From the NCBI RefSeq assembly GCF_000143415.4, contig NW_003314346.1, positions 490,929 to 554,928 on the forward strand: 64,000 nucleotides of DNA, read 5' to 3'. The notes below the pieces were generated by a model. It did no database searches, had not been told where the DNA came from, and saw only the letters and a list, made by a program, of their open reading frames with translations. The position numbers were made by a program, and so were the translations under genes. Source of the DNA: Selaginella moellendorffii. Taxonomy: Eukaryota; Streptophyta; Lycopodiopsida; Selaginellales; Selaginellaceae. This document shows, piece by piece, positions 41,779 through 53,989 of this stretch (the stretch's first letter is position 1; each line of letters opens with the position of its first letter).

Positions 41779-44139
41779 CTATGGAGGATGCTGTTGTCGC
41801 CAAACACGTCGGTTACCTGGTCTAGTGGGAAACTTGAAAGCCGGTCTGGTTAACTGAGTCATCTGTAAGGTGTCCTCCGCAAAGACCACGTCTGGCTTCG
41901 GTGGTGCCCGGCTCCGGCAAGGCTGTTCCAACGTTGTGGTAGCGGTCGTGGTGGCTCTCACATTTTCGGCGGCCTGTTCTTCAGGAACTTCCAACGTTCG
42001 AAGCCACGCAAGGCACTCCTGGTCTCGCTGCGATCGAATTTCCAGCATCCGTTGCTTGTTCTTGCCCATTGAGTTGAAGTAGCTGCTGGAGCTTGTGCTC
42101 GTCTCGTTGCTTCTAAGTTGCTGCCGCCTGTCGCCCAAGCTTGTGCTTGGCCGCTTGTCGTTGTAGCTCTGGACGGTGACTTCCATCTCTTCTGTGACTG
42201 TCTCCAGCTTTCTGGATTCGTTCTTCACACGATGGATCTCTCGGTCTGATGATGGAGCAGCGGCAGGAGATACTGCTGGTGGTGAAGCTTGTGCAGCTAT
42301 TGTTGCTGTCGCAACAGGAGGAGCTACCGCTGGTGGTGGTGGTGCTGCTGCTACTGTTGCCACTGGTGCTGGTGGCGGTGGTGCTGCTGCTGCTTCTGCC
42401 GCTAGTGCTGCTGGTGGTGGTGGTCCTGGAGCTGAAGGAAAACTTTCATTTGGCTGAGGCAAACTCGCAGGCACTGAAGCCTCGGAAGTGAAAGCCAGAC
42501 GCGACGGTGGTCTTGAATAAGGTTCTGGTGACGGTGAACCTCTAGTCTTCTTTTTCGATGCCTTCGAAGACTTCGAAGACTTCTTGGAGGACTTTGAGGA
42601 CTTGGACGACTTGGACGCTACCTCCGGCGGCACTGGAACAACAGTATTTGGTTTGGGCTTCTCACATACATCCGAGGCCGAGAGCTTTCCAAGGTTGAGT
42701 TTTGGCACCACCGGGCTGGCGCTCCGGCATCTTGGAACAGCTGCTGGCTTGGCTGAGTGAGAAGATGTCTGGCACCCTTGATCCACCGCGACCTGAGTAA
42801 CCGCGTCACCAGCACCTTCACTTCTATACACAACGTTGTAGTAAGGATCATCTGCTCCTCCACCTCTCAGCTTAAGTCCAGGTATAGGAACACCTTTTCT
42901 AGCGAGTTCCATCAGCTGCTTCTCCGTCCTTGTTATCAATGCTGACAAAGTGAGCGTTCTCCTTTCTACCTTCTCCTTGCTGGCTTTCTCCATATCGACC
43001 AGTTTTTCGAGGCAACTCTTGTGCTCCATAATTCTGTCATAAAGCCTGGTCATTTCTTTTGCCTCTTGCGTTGCCGATTCTGCTGCCTGCTTGCTTGCAT
43101 CCATGTCCTCGTTGGCTTTTGTGACAGAGCCTTGTAGAGCCTACAGAATCAAGAACTTTACACTCCTAAAGACAGGAAGGTCGAATACCTGGATGGAGGC
43201 ATGAAGCCGCTCGTTTGCAAGTTCGAGTATCTTGTTCTTGTCTTTCATGTAATTGATCTCCTTGTTTTCTTTGCTCAGTCGTTGCTGTGACTTCTTGAGA
43301 TGCTTGATTACCTCCTGCAATCTTCCCATTTCCCCGGCAAAGACATCTCTTTCAATTTGGATCTCCTGAAACGAGAACAGCAATTTCTAAAGAGTTAAAT
43401 TAATAAACCTGAAGCTGAAAAGCTCACTGACTTTTGAATTGGTCACGCGTAAGTCTCGTTCAAGCTGGTATATCTCGTCCTCCTGCGAGCTACAGAGAGC
43501 TTCAAACTTTGCCATCTTCAATCTAAGGCCTACAGAGATTATAAAAAGTAAATGCTGAATGCTTGGAACAATTCAGTTGTAGAACGTACCCTGAACAATA
43601 GCACGCAACCTCGTTGGAGCACCAGTCCGAGGACCCTTTATCCCCAGCTTCTCCAAACTATCCACGTTTTTCTCCAATCTCCTGTAATACAGAATGTCCA
43701 CTGAAACCAATAAAGCCTTGAATCACCAACAAGGAAAATAGAACGCTTCTAGCAAAGAGAAAATAGAGCACCTGTTTTGAAGCCTCAGCCTGGACGCGTA
43801 CACCTTTTGCTTCTTGATGAGAGCGTTTCGATCGTTTATCGCTTGAGAGAGCTTCATTATCTCCTCGTAAAGAGACTCCATGTCGCGCTCCTTGAGAATT
43901 TTCATCTTTGGCAGCGGACAAGGCGCGATGAAGGGCGTGGGAGGCCTTGAGGCGCCTCCCCTGGACATGCCACTTTGCGGTGTTCTAGCCCTGGTACCCA
44001 AGCTTCCGGCGGTCACAGGCCTTGGAGGCATGTCCTCGATTTCCCCAGGACCCCATTCCTGGAAAACAAAATCATCTTCTTCATCGTCGTCCTCAATGCT
44101 GGACGACCACACTGGACTGGTGCTCGTTGGCCTCGCCAT
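41779..44139 (-). CDS. Coiled-coil protein with KSS and Ala-Pro repeats, unknown function
   Basis: Exons 44139-43772, 43681-43590, 43529-43432, 43365-43189 and 43140-41779, giving 698 residues; joins keep phase. The N-terminus is acidic (EDDDEEDDFVFQEWGPGE). Residues about 80-330 are heptad-like coiled coil (KLSQAINDRNALIKKQ, RLEKNVDSLEKL, HLKKSQQRLSKENKE). Then come a SKSSKSSKSSKKSSKSSK run, an AAAAPPPPAPVATVAAAP low-complexity region, and a C-terminal block (MLEIRSQRDQECLAWLRTLE). I do not recognise the family. A cytoskeletal or flagellar role in a plant with swimming sperm is only a guess. Stop codon TAG/TAA region at 41779; the last exon holds two thirds of the protein. Confidence 0.8.
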
Positions 44140-44774
44140 GGCGAAAACACCCGCTTTAGATCAATCGATTCCCCACATGCCTGTCTTGTTCCGATCGCTG
44201 GCAGAATCCTCTTTCCCGGCCATCGATTCCTCACTGCGATATTTCGATCGATTCCCCATTCCTGGCTCCCCAGACACTAGGTCTACGCCCACGCCCTAGA
44301 CCTCCGCCAGCTGGATCGAGCCTGAGCTGGAACAAACGAATGGGATTACCTTCGCAGCTTCGCGACCGCGATCGATCGCCATCCTCGCCGCCAACGAAGA
44401 ACACAGCGCCGCCCGCCACGCTTCCAACGCAGCGCCAAAGTTAGGAGGTTAGAACTCCCGCGTATTTAACCGCATTCTACACAATTCAAATCTGGCCGCA
44501 CGATGGCCGCGACCAACGGTCAAGATTGTACGAATTCTTGATCTTTGATTAATGCTTTACCCATAACCAAATTAAAAATCCTACCAGCAAGGCGTCTATG
44601 TCACCAGCTCGGTGGCAGGCATCTCCAAAAGATGCCTGTATATACTGTCAGCATGGCCGCCTGGATCGCTATTAGATTATTCGCGTCCGTGTTCCTTGCT
44701 TGATATGAAGAATTTCATAAATTTCTTCTATTGGGCGCGCAAATTTGAATTTGAATGGATGAGATGTTGAAGGG

Positions 44775-44780
44775 TATATA
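44775..44780 (+). promoter_or_regulatory. Possible TATA box for the DUF674 gene
   Basis: TATATA, in GGGTATATAGGG, 90 bp before ATG 44870. It lies in the 730-bp gap between the divergent coiled-coil and DUF674 genes; the rest of the gap has no recognised feature. Confidence 0.4.
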
Positions 44781-44869
44781 GGGCTAGGGTTCTAGGAGGG
44801 GCAATGCGCATTGGAGGGAGCTAAATCTTGTGACAAGAATCGAGCGCGTCGGTGGTTGATCAGTCAAGC

Positions 44870-47218
44870 ATGGGCGATCGGTCTAATTCCGTCAAGAAGT
44901 ATTCGCTCGCAGAGGTATGAAAGATTCGTGTGGTGTCTTTGGTCATTCGAACTCTTTTCTTTGAATTTCCAGACGCCAGGATCGAGTGGGCGGAGGCGCT
45001 CCACTTTTGGGGGGCCGCCTCCTACGCCTACGCCCATCGTCACACCGCCGCCGCCCCCACAAAGGACGGGTATTCAATCGTACCTTCACGCGCTGCTTTT
45101 GAAAATCGCAAGCCTTGTTGGTGCAGTGAGGGAAGACCAAAATGTTCTAGACGAGAAAAAACGAAAGAGTGAAGTGGCGAGGAAGCGCAAATCCACTGTA
45201 AGTTCTCTCTTTTCATTTTATGTTTTTCTTTCTTTCGTTCTTTGTCGTGAACTCGTCTGGTTTGGCTTTTTTCTTTTTCCTTTTTTTTTTTCGAACACAG
45301 GCACCACCAGAAGTTGAAGAACGTGATCAGGTTTTTTCTGCTTCTGCTTGACACACAACGGCAGTAAATGTACGTATTTTTCTTGGAAATGAGCGACATT
45401 AACTGTGAATGTTTGGCAGATGGTTGTGGAAGAAAATGTGCAGCAGGCTGAAGCTCTGCCATCTCCACGTCCCGACGTGGTTGAGGAGAACGTCCAGGAG
45501 CAGCCGGAGGACGACGAGGACGGCGTCAAAACTGAAAAGGAAGTGGAAGAAGAGATGCAACAGCAAGATTTAGTAGAAGTTGAAGTACCAGAGGTTTGAA
45601 CGAATCACTCCCATAACTCCAAATGAGCAAGAACACTTTGCGTTGTGTAGGAAGATGCTGAGCAACAAGTTGTGGAAGTGAATGACGAGGATTTGCAGCA
45701 GTCGGAGGTGGGAGAATCGTCTGAAGAATCCGATCTAGAGGTACGAGAACGTCTGAATTGTAATGGACGCAGTCGAAACGTTGACAATGTATAGGAGACT
45801 GTCCAGCAAGAGGCCGAAAGTACTGATGACAAGATTGAATTGGTGGAAGACGGTTATCCGGTGAACGAAGAAGAAGATATGGTAATTGTTCCTGACAAGG
45901 AGGAAGATCTGGCTGAAGAGGAGGATAAACCAGCTTCTCAGGAAAAGATTGTGGTGCCTACCAAAGAGGTCCACGAAGCCAGAAAAGAAAAGAAGACGTC
46001 ACTCAAGAACACTGACGAGAGGGAGGCCAAAACACCACTCAACGATGCTGAGAAAGAGATCAGGAAAGAGAAGAAGGCCTCACTCAAAGCTGTTGAGAGA
46101 GATAGCGAGAGGGAGAAATCGCCGCGCAAATCACCACGTAAAGATACAGAAAGGAAAGAGAAGAAGGTGTCGCTCAAGGCTGTCGAGAAAGAAGAACGAG
46201 ACGCCAAGTCGCCGCGGAAGGATAGTAGGAAGGCGTCAATCATAAACCTTGAATTAACAGATGCTGGCAAAGAAACCAGGAAGGAGAAGAAGGCGTCACT
46301 CAAAGATGGTGAGAAAGAACCACTTGGTGACATATCGCCACGCAGACTTGGGGAAATATCGCCACGCAGTGGAAAAGAGGTATGTGGGATTCAACTTCTG
46401 GTAATGTTCTCACGTCAATTTCATGCAGCTCAAAGACGATCGAGTCAGTGAGCAAAATTTACAAATAGTTGGGGAGTGTATGGGTCACGAAGAAGAGGTA
46501 TGGTTTCTTATTTCAGGGCCAAAACTGAAGTATATGAATTGCAGATGCTGAAAGAGCAGCAGCAGCAACACGGTAGCCTGGCAGCGATTCGCGTATCAGT
46601 ACTCTACAATCAAACCGATGGGAATGTTCTGTTCTTGGAGGGAGGCAAAGATTTCGTCGATCTTCTGATGAACTTCCTGCTGCTTCCTATTGGAAGCGTG
46701 ATGAAGCTGCTTCACGATAACAAGGCGGATCTCACAGGACTGGGAGCTGTGGTCCGGCTGTTTCAGAGCATGGAGAAGCTGGAACCTTCGATCATGGTGG
46801 TGGACAAGGACGTCCTGACGAGGCCAAAGTCCGAGAGGAGTGAACAAGAACCCCACCAGATCGAGCAACCTCTTGCTCCTCAGCTCCAGAACGGGTACGT
46901 GAAAGAGAATCTAACTTTCACCATCACAGACGAGCTCGAGATCTTTCCTACGTCGACCATCAAGAGCATCGCGTTGCTCAACCAGCTCCAGGTGAAAAAC
47001 ATGGCCGACTTGAAAAGCATGGAAGTCAGCGTCGACACCACAGACGTAAGAAGTTTTCCTCTTCCTCGCTTATAGTTTCTCTCGATTTTTCACAGGTTCT
47101 TCGATTGCTCAGAGCTTCACTCACTCGGAAATCCGTGCTGAATTACGTTTTCCAGTGTCGTCTTCCAAACCAGCACGAACACGAGCGCTGCGATCGTTGC
47201 TCCGTGCATTGCAAATAA
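44870..47218 (+). CDS. Acidic KEKK-repeat protein with C-terminal DUF674 region
   Basis: Nine exons (44870-44914, 44973-45197, 45301-45330, 45420-45593, 45651-45740, 45795-46379, 46429-46497, 46545-47045, 47096-47218), all phase 0, total 613 residues. The N-terminus has a proline tract (PPPTPTPIVTPPPPP), then a helix and basic stretch. Residues 90-250 are very acidic. Residues about 250-370 carry at least five copies of a basic (R/E)KEKK(A/T/V)SLK motif alternating with SPRK. The C-terminal ~200 residues, with VLFLEGGKDFVDLLMNFLLL, PIGSVMKLL and a MVVDKD block, match plant DUF674, whose function is unknown; it ends in a Cys/His cluster (CDRCSVHC). DUF674 proteins usually lack such an N-terminal part. 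Repeated phase-0 short exons suggest growth by exon duplication. Confidence 0.85.
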
Positions 47219-47289
47219 GCTGTTTAGTGCTTGAGAGTTCTTTGTAGGACTTCAGTTTTTTTACTCGAGCATTGCCACCGCGCAACGCA

Positions 47290-47297
47290 TATAAATA
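47290..47297 (+). promoter_or_regulatory. TATA box of the FPP synthase gene
   Basis: TATAAATA, 72 bp after the DUF674 stop and only 10 bases before ATG 47307. Transcription from it would begin about 47320, after that ATG and before the in-frame ATG 47349. Confidence 0.55.
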
Positions 47298-47306
47298 TTT
47301 TAGGTT

Positions 47307-49115
47307 ATGGTAGTGAGGAGTCTCTTGTCCAGGGCTTTTCTCCGATCTATGGCGACCGCAGCCGATCGCCCCGCCACAGGTAATGCGCATCGTCATCGCG
47401 ATTGTAATCCTCCACATTTTCGATCGTCCAGGAGCTGCCAAGATCTTGGCAGGTAGCAAGACGATTTCTCCCGCTGGTTCGTTTAGGGACAAGTTCGTCG
47501 CGGCGTTTGACAAGATCAAGAAAGAGCTACTTGCGGATTGCGATGCTTTCCAGTTTACTCGTGAATCCAGAGAATGGGTGTCCAAGGTTGAGCTTTCATT
47601 TTTTCTTTTCCTTCTTTTGGTTTTCTCAGTGCAATGTCTTTCCAGATGTTGGACTACAATGTTCCAGGAGGTACCTGTATTCCTTTTTTTTTCGATCAAA
47701 CTCACTTCCTTTTGGGACAGGAAAATTAAATCGAGGTCTCTCGGTGATCGACAGTTTGGTGCTGCTCAAGTCCGAAGACGAGCTCTCCCGGGATGAAATC
47801 GAGCAAGCGTTTGCTCTTGGATGGTGTATTGAATGGGTAAGTTCTTGCATCGATTGGTAAAGAACTTCTAAGTGTTTTTGGTTTCTACTTTTTGCTTTTC
47901 CATGCATAGCTGCAAGCTTACTTCCTAGTAATGGATGATATAATGGACGATTCACACACCAGGAGAGGAAAGCCGAGCTGGTTTAAACAGCCTAATGTTC
48001 GTGAGTTTTGTGAGAATTTTATCAATGAGCTGTGACACAGTCTTCCTTTGTGATTAGGTGGGTCTTGTTGCTGCAAACGATGCATTACTGCTTAGAAACC
48101 ATGTACCACGGATTTTGAGGAAGTATTTCCATGGTCAGCTGTACTACTTTGATCTCCGAGAACTTTTTGACGAGGTGCGTTAGCCCCTGGAAAAGCAATC
48201 ATTTCTAAGTGACTTAAACTCTAGGTGGAATATCAAACAGCATGCGGTCAGATGCTTGATCTGATCACATCGCCAGCCGGGAAGGTTGATTTGTCCAAGT
48301 ACGTCATGGAAACGTAAGTTTTATTTGACTCTATGAAGTATCCATAATGTTTGTCAAAGCAGCTATCTCAGGATTGTGAAGTTTAAGACAGCGTTTTATT
48401 CTTTCTATCTTCCGGTGAGGGAGCAAGAGTGACATTATAAACCAAGTCGTTGACGCCATATGAGAATACAGGTTGCTTGTGCTTTGTATATGTCAGGCGA
48501 GAGCGACAACTCCAAGTTCGAATCTGCGAAACAAATACTACTACAAATGGGAACCTATTTTCAAATTCAGGTCCTTGTGGTTCATTACCTTTGATTATTG
48601 ACGGAATCGGCCCCTGCAGGATGATTTCTTAGATTGTTATGGACATCCTGATGTTATTGGCAAGGTTGATTCCTTGCTGTTTTGTCTTTCATGTCAAGCT
48701 CACTGAACATTCCAGGTTGGAACAGATATCCAGGACGCAAAGTGTTCTTGGCTCATTGTTCGAGCTATTGAACGAGCAGATGCTAGCCAGAAAACGAGAC
48801 TAGAGAACAACTATGGCAAGAAGGACAATGCCTGTGTCGAGGAGGTGAAGAAAGTGTACAACGACTTGGGCCTTGCAGTGAGTATTTTGTTTTGCTTTGA
48901 GACTTTTCTCTTTAGCTGCTGGTGAATGCAGGCAGCTTTCTCGGAGTATCAACAGACAAGCTATGGGAGAATTTTGTCTGCTATTGATCGGGAAAAGAGT
49001 ACTCGCTTACAAGTACGTGGTGTTTTCGAGTTTGTTACTTCCTGAATACTCTCTAATTACCCTGCAGGGAGTTCTGTCGTTATTTCTAGAAAAAATTTAC
49101 AAGCGCCAAAGGTAG
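47307..49115 (+). CDS. FPS: Farnesyl diphosphate synthase
   Basis: Thirteen exons: 47307-47379, 47432-47586, 47646-47670, 47721-47836, 47910-47996, 48058-48174, 48225-48313, 48363-48414, 48472-48570, 48620-48664, 48716-48877, 48932-49012, 49068-49115; 382 residues. It has the first Asp-rich motif [15 protein letters not shown] (DDxxxD 132-137), the second motif DDFLD (272-276), [11 protein letters not shown] and the C-terminal EKIYKRQR. It condenses IPP with DMAPP and GPP to FPP for sterols, sesquiterpenes and prenylation. Two starts are possible: 47307 adds [14 protein letters not shown], basic and amphipathic like a mitochondrial presequence (compare Arabidopsis FPS1L); 47349 gives the cytosolic-length form. 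Exon 5 ends at a weak donor (GTTCGT), chosen because it alone keeps the frame. Confidence 0.95.
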
Positions 49116-49484
49116 AATTGCTTCTCTTGCCGTTCCTGCCAGCTGTTACACGCGTTTGTCATTTGTTTCGTAGTTAGTATTGGGCTTCGTGCAATGCGGA
49201 GCACAGATGATGATTTTAGCTGTAAATATCCGTTGCTTTTCTCGCGCTAAATGTGTCCCCATCAAAGCCAACAAAAGCTGCAGCTATCTGCTCATTCGAG
49301 GACTTTTAAATTTTTATTATGACACTTTAGGATCAGGTATTTTGGAATATATATATACTAACTTGTTGTCATAGGTCATTGATTGAGCTCCTCTCGTTTC
49401 ATCGTGAAGAACGAGATGCGAGAATTTTTATGCTCGTCAGTAAAGTGTTTACTTCACTTTCAAGCGTTGAGACGGCCCACAGCA

Positions 49485-50397
49485 ATGGTTTCTATAGCTG
49501 AATTTGCTGTGATGGTGATTCTCGGAATCACTCTTCGACAGGCACACGGATCAGGTATGCCCGGAGCTAAAGAAATTGATGTTTGACATTTGATCATTGT
49601 GCAGCCTGTCCTCTGAATTTCGACTACTTCTCAAAGCCTGGGAGCGATTTTCTCTGTGGGAGCACAGCGAACTATCTCATTCGCGTTCTTGCTTTTCATA
49701 CAAACACGACAGCTTCTCCTCGACCGCTTTTCCTGGGTCTCGATAGGTGCTGGGAAACTATCAGCAAGCTGGACACCTCCCCCGAGTGTAAGAGTTCTTT
49801 GGAGATATATTCGCCAGATTATGCATCTCCTTGCAAGTTTGCTACTTTGCAAGAGCTCGAAGGGAACTTCACGATTGCAAACATCACGTTTGACGGGCTC
49901 CTCAAGGTCTGCACAAGCTCCTTGTCTTTCTGGGAGCTTTTCACATCAAATCTCCGGAGCCTCTCAAACGTGACAAAAGATACACCATGGGTGTGTGAGA
50001 CTGCGCTGCAAATCGCCCTGCTCAGCACCGATGTTTTGAACGACAACTGGGCGCGGAAATTCGAGAATCTTTCCGTCGTCTTTCCATTACCTCGAGCTTC
50101 TCGAAAGAGAAACAAAAGGAAAGGTACTCTTTTTGTTCTTCTTTTTTCTCTCTTCCACATGTTGTATTACAGAGCTTGCATACACAGTATCCCTCATACT
50201 TGTCTGCTCGGCCATGCCCTTCGCGGTACTTTCATATTTCATTTGGAAAGTCCTTAAAAATCTCAGGAGGAGTGCTTCGATTCACAATGTTCGTGTAAGA
50301 AAACTTCCACCATTTCACGGCTTTGGATACTCACTCTTTGTTTGTCTAGGAGCTTGAAGAAGAAGATAGCAGCAATAAAACAGTGGAAGGTCCATGA
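49485..50397 (+). CDS. Predicted single-pass membrane protein with Cys-rich ectodomain
   Basis: Exons 49485-49554, 49605-50123, 50173-50294 and 50350-50397 give 252 residues. A signal peptide (MVSIAEFAVMVILGITL, cut near AHGSA) is followed by an ectodomain with about eight cysteines, starting ACPLNFDYFS, and several N-glycosylation sites (NTTAS, NFTIANIT, NVTK). A transmembrane helix lies at residues 199-222 (YTVSLILVCSAMPFAVLSYF). The short cytosolic tail ends in an acidic EELEEED-like stretch. The pattern resembles the extracellular part of plant SPARK/GPI-type or receptor-like proteins, without a kinase; I do not assign it. An upstream in-frame ATG at 49383 is possible but would bury the signal peptide. 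It converges on the RDR gene with no gap. Confidence 0.75.
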
Positions 50398-53300
50398 CTA
50401 TTCAATCCAGCTCTTTGCTCTCTTGAGGCTCACAAGCTTTTCCACAACCGCGGGCACCACCCATGGAAAGCTCAAAGACTCGACGTTACTCCCTTTACGA
50501 AACTCCGGATGATACGTGACATGGTACCAAGCACACGCCTTCGCCAATTGGTGCTCGTTTAGTCCGGCCTCAAACCATCTCCCAGCTTCCTTGGCAAGAG
50601 ACTTCATGGCGCAAGCGATCCTATCTCTCGTATCGTTACGCTTCGTCTTCTCGTTGGCTTTCCCGAGGCACAGCACATTCCCAGTTACAATCTCGGCCTC
50701 GGTTATCTCATAGTGCCGCAGCAAACGCTCCAGCTTCGTATCATAGAGCTCCTTGAGCGACCGTGCCTCGGAGACGTGCTGCTCGTATCCATCTACGGTC
50801 AAGCTACGATCAAACTCTTGATCCATCTCCTTCGGCGATGCTGCCACTGCTGATGATCTCTGCGAGAAAATTCTTCCATTGGACTGGAGCGACCGGTAGA
50901 GCTTCCCCAGCACACTCTGCGAAGTATACGTCGATTTAAACTCGTTCTCCATGAAGTCGGGATAGTCCCTGGGACGAAGATCTACGGGAATCACGGCCGG
51001 GATGCCAGTCTTTGCAAAGTCGACGGCGGTTGATGCGAGCCTCGCGAGTTCCAAGCATTTTGGATCCTTGGCTCTTTCCAGCTCCTTATCAGCGTGAACA
51101 AGGTGAGCATTCGAGATCACTCCCAGGCTATCGTGAACCATCGAGTCGACGAAGAACCGCTGGATTTCCTGGAAAGAAAAAGAAAGCTAAGCGCTGAGAA
51201 CTTGAGAGGATTCAAGCTTTACCTCCAGAGTCACTGAATGGTCGAGCTTGGCGGCGGTACCGGGCTCGTAATCCATCGGCTCGTGAGTCACTGGTGGTAC
51301 GAGAGATTTGTCCCAGGTGACGAAGTAGAGATCACCATCGAGATCACTTCCGGAGCACTCGTTGGGATGAGGCCTGGAAGATCATACTATCAAACCAAGA
51401 CGGAAGAACAATGGTAACTTTGCAAGAAGTACCTCTTTCCTCGCTGTGGGAAGACCACGCAGTCGATCATATGGTGAAGTCCCGGAACGTCCACGGCTTC
51501 CAAGACCAAGAGATCTCCCGGGTGTAAGCAAGGATTCTTGGTGACGACGACTTTCCCGAGAACAACGCAGGCGCTCTCGCTCCGTGTCACTCCCCTGCGA
51601 GGCCTCGCATCGTCCAGGCCATCGTCCACGACTCTGCGAGTTCCTGGCGTTGGAGACACTTGCACGAAGACCTGTCCGTAGTCGAGAACTCCAGTCTCGT
51701 CCAGGCATCCCAGCAAGCAGCGGCCTTTCGGGACGTAGATCCGAGACTTCGTCCGGAGGAGGTAGAGCTGCAGCGATCGAAAGTTGTCCAGCAACCTCCG
51801 CAAGAATGGCTCGTGAGCTGGTTTATATCCCGCCTGGAGCATCGCCACCATGATCGAGTGAGCCTCGCCACCCGAGGACGAAGATCTCAAGACTTCAATC
51901 GCTGTTTGTGGATCGCTCAGCATCTCATCGAGGATTTTGAGCTCCTCCTTTTGCATCCGCTCGAACACCTCGTCCGGAACTCCGAGAGTCGTCATGAGGA
52001 TGATACTCTGCCGGTTCAAGTAGTATGGAGCGTACTGCGACGCCTTGAGAACGTCCAGGCCTGTTCTTTCTGAGGGGAACTTTAGCATGCTCGGTCTCAG
52101 GGAGAGCTTGGTCGAGCAAGTTGGATCAACCGCAACAACCCCTTTGTAGCCAGCGTAGCGAATCTGGAGTGCCGAAAGAACCACCGGCATGTTGCAAGCT
52201 CTTGCCACGCTCGTCGCAAACGCCTTGGAGATTTTCCCGACTCCATCCGAGAAGCAGTAGCGTGTGCCGCAGTAGATGTCTTCCACGGACGAGAGCTCAT
52301 CCTCCAGCACCTCGAGCGAGCTCCTGGACGACGAGAAGCTCTGGCCGATTCGAGCAGCACACTTTGCAATGTTGGTGAAGCCGCCAAAGTCACCCATCCA
52401 CGCTCGGATGCTCTCGGCAGTGACGCTGCCGGCGTCGGCAAACATCCACAGCGAGTGCTCGCGGAGCTGGCTGGCCGAGAAGCCCAAGAACTTAAACTTC
52501 TTGCCACCAATCGTCACGCCATCTCGGACCACCGCTAGAACTCGGTGATAGACGCTCGAAGGCTCCGGAAGAAGGCCGATTTGCACAGAGACTTTGGTTG
52601 GCAGTCGAACGGCGTCCGCGTACAGGGTTTCAAAGTTTTCGTCCACAAAAGAAACGCGCAGAAAGTTTGCAGCAAAGTCCTTGTAGCGTCGGGTGACCCC
52701 GTTCGATCGCTCCAGCTCGGGTCCCGTGCAGTAGACTTTAGTCGGGGTGACGACCAGCCTCTTGACGTAAGTGTATCCTCCATCCGGCTCCACAAGCTCC
52801 GAGCGGCGATGGTGGCATTTGAGATAGCTCTCGATCGTCGAGAAGGCGTCCAGACTCACGTTTCCAGCGGGAGAGACGAGCTTGTCCAGTGCCGAGAGGC
52901 AAAGTTTCTCCGGAAAGCCTTGGAGCAGTGTAAAGAGCTCGCGAGTGACCGACGCCGGGCTCATATACCCGGACTGGACCAGGAAGTTGATCTTGTAGAC
53001 GATGTCGAAAGGAAGAGGAGCACCATCGTCCTCGGTGATGCTGAGAATGGGAGAAAGCTCCTGCTGCAAAGCATACGACTCGCCAGCCACCAAAGTGAGC
53101 GCTCGATCCATGGAAGAAGTGTCGTAACCGGACAAGCTCTTGGAGATCTTGAGCGCCTGCTCGTCGGACAAGTCGGAAGGGAACTCGAGGCAGTAGACGA
53201 GAGACTGCGAGATGGCCTTGCCGGGAGTGAAATCGGTGCTGCGAGTCCATGTTGGTTCTTTCGCAAACTTGGAGTACTTATAGTTGTAGCTGTTGGATCT

Positions 53301-53989
53301 CACGGCCTTGAAGTGGCGAAGAATCGCGAGCGGGGTGTCCAGCACTGGATTGCCTTGCTCGGATGGAGATGGAAGGCCTTGGAAGACAAGCGGTGGTCGA
53401 AAGAGCTGTGTAACGAAGAAGCCAAGTTTGTTCCACGAGCTACTTGAATGAAAGCTTGAAAGAAACTTACCTGGAGAAGAAGATGGCTAGCTTGCGAGGT
53501 CTCGACAAACGCATCCACGAACCGTAGATTTCTAAACAGCAGCTCGAGCTTGTAATCGACACCATCGTGCTGGAGCAGCAAATTCAGCTGGCAACTGCCA
53601 AAGCAAAACTCGGCAGCCACACCGGAGCACGACCAGAGACAGTCGATGCCACTCTCACCTCTCGCGAATCCCATGGTGAGAACGATCCCTTCCACGCGCT
53701 CGTCCCCCCGGATGGGTCCGTGCGTGACGGCCTTGCGGGCTTGGATCCGCAGAGCTCTGCCGTAGAAGAGCAGTGCGTTCTCGGCGGCGAGCTGGGACGC
53801 TAGCTGCGAGGCCTCGGCGGTGGCGAACTGGACAAAGGCGTAGCCGCGGGACATCCAGTTCGCGTGGGCGGTATCGATCGAGCAAGAGACTACTGTGCCG
53901 CGACCGCAAACGCTCTCTAGGCACTCGACTAGCTCGCTGGCCACCGCACATTTGCTCACATTGCCCACATAGGCCTCCATAGCTAGCAA
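50398..53989 (-). CDS. RDR: RNA-dependent RNA polymerase, alpha clade (RDR1/2-like)
   Basis: Exons 53989-53471, 53405-51433, 51373-51223 and 51168-50398 give up to 1137 residues; the start may be 53980 (MEAYVGNVS). An N-terminal RRM-like region (AYVGNVS, RGYAFVQF) leads into the RdRP domain: RYCFSDGVGKIS, LQIRYAGYKGVV, NRQSIILMTTLGV, HPGDLLVLEAVD, and the catalytic ECSGSDLDGDLYFVTWD (DLDGD about 841-845), which marks the alpha clade. The C-terminal helical part ends RAKSWIE. RDRs copy single-stranded RNA into dsRNA for Dicer; clade RDR2 supports 24-nt siRNA silencing of transposons, RDR1 antiviral defence. The length and RRM fit both. It converges on the membrane-protein gene: the two stops adjoin at 50397/50398, so their 3' UTRs overlap. 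Confidence 0.95.

Noticed and set aside
42176-42491. Gly/Ala- and Val/Leu-rich plus frames
   Set aside because: Antisense of the Ala-Pro low-complexity region of the coiled-coil protein.
52545-53447. 300-codon plus frame opposite RDR
   Set aside because: Antisense of a well-supported RdRP exon; no motif of its own.
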